Under the pieces are notes generated by a model, which ran no database searches, was not told where the DNA came from, and saw only the letters and a list, made by a program, of their open reading frames with translations. A stretch of DNA of 64,000 nucleotides from Crocinitomicaceae bacterium (GTDB lineage: Bacteria; Bacteroidota; Bacteroidia; Flavobacteriales_D; Crocinitomicaceae). The stretch lies in assembly GCA_021738405.1 (NCBI GenBank), contig JAIPCC010000002.1, forward strand, positions 1 to 64,000, written 5' to 3'. This document shows, piece after piece, positions 61,247-64,000 of this stretch. The position numbers and the translations under genes are program-made. The first letter of the stretch is position 1, and every line of letters begins with the position of its first letter.

Positions 61247-62098
61247 ATGTTTGGTCTGGCTAATCTCATTACCTCCTTTAACCTGCTCGGTGGCATCTGC
61301 TCCATTATTTTTAGTTTGAGCGGACGGCTCGATTGGGCTGTTTACGCTTTGGCTATTGCTGCCCTGCTCGATTTTCTCGATGGCTTTGTAGCGCGTTTCA
61401 CAAACACCAACGGCTTACTTGGCAAGCAACTCGATTCCTTGGCAGACCTCGTGAGTTTTGGTGTAGCTCCGGGTATTTTGATGTTTGTCATGATCATTGT
61501 GGGCATAGACCCCAGTGGTCTTTTTAAAAATGCCGATGGCGTCCAAGCATACGGCGGAGTGGCTCAAGAATATGTTGTCGCGCAGCTCATCGACTGGAAA
61601 GCCGCCTTCTTTTATGGCCGCAACAACATCTATAACGCGTCCATTCAATTTTTACCTTTTGTAGCCCTCATTATTCCCTTCTTTGCGCTGTTTCGCTTGG
61701 CTAAGTTCAATATAGACGAGCGCCAAACTGACAAATTCATTGGCGTACCCACCCCTACCGCCACCATTTTCTTCGCCTTTTTTCCGCTTTATTTTTGGTT
61801 TGAATTGCCCAATTGGAGCCATCAATCAGCGTTTATTCAAAGCCTATTTGATTGCTACACCCTCAGCATCATTGCCGTATTATTCTCGGTGCTCATGGTT
61901 GTTGAATTGCCATTATTGGCGCTCAAGTTCAAAACATTTTCTTGGAAAGACAACCAATACCGCTATACTTTACTGCTGATTTCGTTGATAAGTATTCCAC
62001 TTTTTTTGGTTTGGGCCATTCCAATAATTGTAATTTTGTACCTGATTTTATCCATCATTGAACATTTTCAATTTAAAAAACATGAAATTCAAAGCTGA
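61247..62098 (+). CDS. pssA: CDP-diacylglycerol-serine O-phosphatidyltransferase
   Basis: A 283-residue integral membrane enzyme that makes phosphatidylserine, the precursor of phosphatidylethanolamine. The CDP-alcohol phosphatidyltransferase motif D-G-x2-A-R-x8-G-x3-D-x3-D is complete in DFLDGFVARF, then NGLLGKQLDSLADL. About seven to eight hydrophobic segments follow. The ATG at 61247 is chosen because the family starts M-x-x-x-A/P-N-x-I-T-S-x-N. The 3' end overlaps purS by 17 bases. Confidence 0.92.
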   Translation: MFGLANLITSFNLLGGICSIIFSLSGRLDWAVYALAIAALLDFLDGFVARFTNTNGLLGKQLDSLADLVSFGVAPGILMFVMIIVGIDPSGLFKNADGVQAYGGVAQEYVVAQLIDWKAAFFYGRNNIYNASIQFLPFVALIIPFFALFRLAKFNIDERQTDKFIGVPTPTATIFFAFFPLYFWFELPNWSHQSAFIQSLFDCYTLSIIAVLFSVLMVVELPLLALKFKTFSWKDNQYRYTLLLISLISIPLFLVWAIPIIVILYLILSIIEHFQFKKHEIQS

Positions 62099-62333
62099 AA
62101 TCGACGTCATGCCACTAGACGCGCTTCTTGACCCACAAGGTAAAGCCGTAACCAATTCCATGAAAAACATCGGCCTAGCCGAAATCGACGGCGTCCGCAT
62201 CGGTAAACACATCCGTCTTTTTGTAGAAGCCGCCAACATGGCAGAAGCCGAACAAAAAGTAGAGACTGCCTGCAAAAAAATGTTAGCCAACCAAATTATG
62301 GAAAGCTACCATTTTGAGCTCACCGAAGCCTAA
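62082..62333 (+). CDS. purS: phosphoribosylformylglycinamidine synthase subunit PurS
   Basis: An 83-residue PurS. The pattern is KFKAEIDVMPLDALLDPQGK, then AVTNSMKNIGLAEIDGVRIG and the end MLANQIMESYHFEL. It bridges PurL and PurQ in the third to fourth step of purine synthesis. Neither purL nor purQ is adjacent, so purS stands apart from them here. It overlaps pssA by 17 bases and is followed four bases later by the aldehyde dehydrogenase gene. Confidence 0.93.
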   Translation: MKFKAEIDVMPLDALLDPQGKAVTNSMKNIGLAEIDGVRIGKHIRLFVEAANMAEAEQKVETACKKMLANQIMESYHFELTEA

Positions 62334-62337
62334 CAGC

Positions 62338-63759
62338 ATGTCCAAAGGTTTCAGGACCTTCCAAGCTGCCCAAAACTCCTGGGATAACCAACTGTATTTT
62401 CCGACGCCACCTTCTTTTTTAAAAGACTGGGAGTCGCGCATCATGCCTGCACAGGCTCAATTTGGCAGCATGCCTCCGGCCCAAAGAGCCGAACTCCTTT
62501 TACTGATCAATACGTTTATCCAGACAGATAAACCTAATATTCAAGCACTCTATACTAAAGAAAGTGGCTTGAGTGCCGCGCGCTTTGAAACCGAATTCAA
62601 AAGACTCAGCCAAACCATCTTACTTTTTGCCGAGCACATCCAAAAGATGCCGTGGGAAAAGCATGCTGAGCTCACCCAAGAAGCCAAGACCCTAATCAAA
62701 AAACGCTTGCCTATTGGCCCCGTGCTCGTTTTAGGTTCCTCCAACTTTCCTTTAGCCTACTCCACTATGGGCGGCGATAGCGTGGCTGCGCTTGCTGCAG
62801 GTTGTTGTGTAGTCTTGAAAGCGCACCCCATGCATGTAGGCACCAGCATAGCTGTGGCCAATTGTGTGACGCGCGCCCTAGACACACTCGGGCTACCGAG
62901 CGCTATTTTCAGTCATGTGATCGACAACACCTACCATTGGGCCAGCACCTTTGCCCAGCACGCCCACATAGAAGCGATCGGTTTTACCGGGAGCATCAAA
63001 GGTGGTCGCGCGCTCATGGATCTAGCCGCGCAACGGCCCGCTCCTATTCCTGTTTTTGCAGAGATGGGTAGCCTCAATCCGGTCTTGATTCTTGCAGATT
63101 ACCCCGCAGATCTATTGGCCGTTGCCGCTGAAAAATTGGCCAGCTCCATCTGCACAGATGCCGGGCAATTTTGCACCAAACCCGGGCTTTTACTCGTGCA
63201 CGAAAGCCATTTCGAGGACTTTAAAAAAGCCCTTTTGAGCGCGCTTGGACAACAAGCGGCGGTCCCGATGCTGCACCCCGATATCTATCAAAAATTTGAA
63301 GCGCGCAAGCGCCAAGTTTTTCAGGTGAAGGGCGTGGTGCAGCACCAAACAACCCAACATGCGCAGGGCCTTTTGGGGCGTTGGACGCTCGTGCAAGCCA
63401 ATCCGACGCAATTGCTCCAAGAACCCACCCTCCGCGAAGAAGTCTTTGGCCCTTTTGCGGTACTCAGCACATTTAGCACTGAAGCGCAGCTCGGCGAACT
63501 CTTTGCGGCATTGGGAGGACAACTTACTTGCAGTGTTTTCTGTGCAGCACCCGAACAAATATCGCCTGCGCTGCAAAACACCATCAACCAAAAAGCTGGA
63601 CGCGTGATCCTAAATGGAGTGCCAACTGGCGTCAGTGTAGACCTGGCCATGCACCACGGAGGCCCCTACCCAGCTAGCAGCGATGCGCGTTTTAGTGCAG
63701 TCGGGCCCGACAGCATTTTGCGGTTCACCAAAGAAGTATGCTGGCAATTCCACCACTAG
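62338..63759 (+). CDS. aldehyde dehydrogenase (NADP-type, ketoglutarate-semialdehyde-like)
   Basis: A 473-residue aldehyde dehydrogenase. Motifs are the NAD(P) contact LGSSNFPLAYSTMGGD, GFTGSIKGGRALMDLA, the general base Glu in PVFAEMGSLNPVLIL, and the catalytic Cys in CTDAGQFCTKPGLLLV. The pattern resembles 2,5-dioxovalerate (alpha-ketoglutaric semialdehyde) dehydrogenases. A sugar-acid or hydroxyproline pathway is possible, but no such genes lie near. The ATG at 62338 follows purS by four bases. Confidence 0.9.
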   Translation: MSKGFRTFQAAQNSWDNQLYFPTPPSFLKDWESRIMPAQAQFGSMPPAQRAELLLLINTFIQTDKPNIQALYTKESGLSAARFETEFKRLSQTILLFAEHIQKMPWEKHAELTQEAKTLIKKRLPIGPVLVLGSSNFPLAYSTMGGDSVAALAAGCCVVLKAHPMHVGTSIAVANCVTRALDTLGLPSAIFSHVIDNTYHWASTFAQHAHIEAIGFTGSIKGGRALMDLAAQRPAPIPVFAEMGSLNPVLILADYPADLLAVAAEKLASSICTDAGQFCTKPGLLLVHESHFEDFKKALLSALGQQAAVPMLHPDIYQKFEARKRQVFQVKGVVQHQTTQHAQGLLGRWTLVQANPTQLLQEPTLREEVFGPFAVLSTFSTEAQLGELFAALGGQLTCSVFCAAPEQISPALQNTINQKAGRVILNGVPTGVSVDLAMHHGGPYPASSDARFSAVGPDSILRFTKEVCWQFHH

Positions 63760-63792
63760 TTTAAAAAAGCGCGCAAACCTAGATTTTCTTTG

Positions 63793-63800
63793 TATTTTTG
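63793..63800 (+). promoter_or_regulatory. -7 promoter element (TATTTTTG) of the last gene
   Basis: TATTTTTG matches TAnnTTTG and lies 18 bases before the ATG at 63819. No clear -33 TTG. Confidence 0.4.
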
Positions 63801-63818
63801 ATTATCAAACTGAACCAA

Positions 63819-64000
63819 ATGGAAACACAACCTCAAGCACCTCAAAAATCGAATAGCTTTTATTTCGTCTTCATTTTCATCCTCTTAGCTGGTCTTGCGG
63901 GCCTCACCCTAGCCTGGTCTAGACAACGTGCGGCGCTCAATACCTGCAACAACAAAAACACCACCCTGCTCGCCGATATGGCCGACATGGAAGCGGCGCT
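63819..64000 (+). CDS. single-pass membrane protein, partial
   Basis: Only the first 60 codons are within the window. The N-terminus (METQPQAPQKSNS) is short and polar. It is followed by one membrane helix (FYFVFIFILLAGLAGLTLAW), then basic residues and the beginning of a probable coiled coil (NKNTTLLADMADMEAAL). The topology suggests an anchored periplasmic coiled-coil protein. The right end is cut by the window edge. Confidence 0.65.
   Translation, partial: METQPQAPQKSNSFYFVFIFILLAGLAGLTLAWSRQRAALNTCNNKNTTLLADMADMEAA

Overview
The window is chromosomal DNA from a member of the phylum Bacteroidota. The evidence is consistent. Many genes are preceded by the Bacteroidota promoter (TTG, 17-20 bases, TAnnTTTG). 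One secreted protein ends in a type IX secretion (T9SS) sorting domain and another is a PorV/PorQ-type outer-membrane protein. DUF3127 and DUF4295 proteins, type B L31, PurS and a LysM-PBP1 fusion are also present. The housekeeping gene set looks like Flavobacteriales or a relative; I cannot go lower from this sequence. There is no rRNA, tRNA, CRISPR array or complete insertion sequence. No stretch above 300 bases lacks a gene.

Region by region. 0-1 kb: edge of a HipBA/HipBST-type toxin-antitoxin locus and a hypothetical gene. 1-6.6 kb: the least familiar part. It has a DUF3127 OB-fold protein and a second protein that both end in SSB-like acidic tips, two cytoplasmic von Willebrand A (vWA) paralogues flanking a convergent histone-deacetylase-family gene, and a protein with a His/Cys cluster and a C-terminal helical domain. 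All lie downstream of a helically phased T-tract array. 6.7-13 kb: exported proteins (transglutaminase-like, a 17-residue-repeat protein, a His-rich collar protein), a MazEF and a VapBC-type toxin-antitoxin pair, an acyl-ACP desaturase and a J-domain/KTSC fusion. 13-22.3 kb: RmuC, a decayed BON gene, a flavin reductase, a DsbA-like protein, a WYL regulator and the guaA-LysM/PBP1-hemF operon. 22.3-27 kb: secA, a DUF2520 protein and a KdsC-like phosphatase.

27-30 kb holds an overlapping three-gene operon: GH109 alpha-N-acetylgalactosaminidase, a sugar-phosphate nucleotidyltransferase and a NahK-like sugar kinase. Together these could release, phosphorylate and activate GalNAc. 31-41.5 kb is largely housekeeping: ornithine aminotransferase, phosphohexomutase, ZIP transporter, aroQ, xerD, rpmB-rpmG-DUF4295-ftsY, an ABC exporter and rpmH. 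41.5-49 kb: pckA, a serine hydrolase that keeps only the C-terminal part of a GH3 enzyme, a YefM-YoeB pair, a T9SS cargo protein, and two gene remnants that repeat the 3' ends of neighbouring genes. 48.7-54 kb: a tightly coupled operon of retropepsin-like RimB, RimK ATP-grasp ligase, AstE/aspartoacylase-family enzyme, M14 carboxypeptidase and an SRPBCC protein, which looks like a peptide-tagging and trimming module. 54-64 kb: TonB-dependent receptor, LuxR-type response regulator, Sua5, L31, a PP2C phosphatase, PorV-like protein, and a pssA-purS-aldehyde dehydrogenase operon, ending in a membrane protein cut by the window edge.

Gene functions are read from family motifs by eye; no database search was run. 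Starts were moved to an internal ATG wherever the longest frame opened with TTG/GTG or ran ahead of a signal peptide or family N-terminus.
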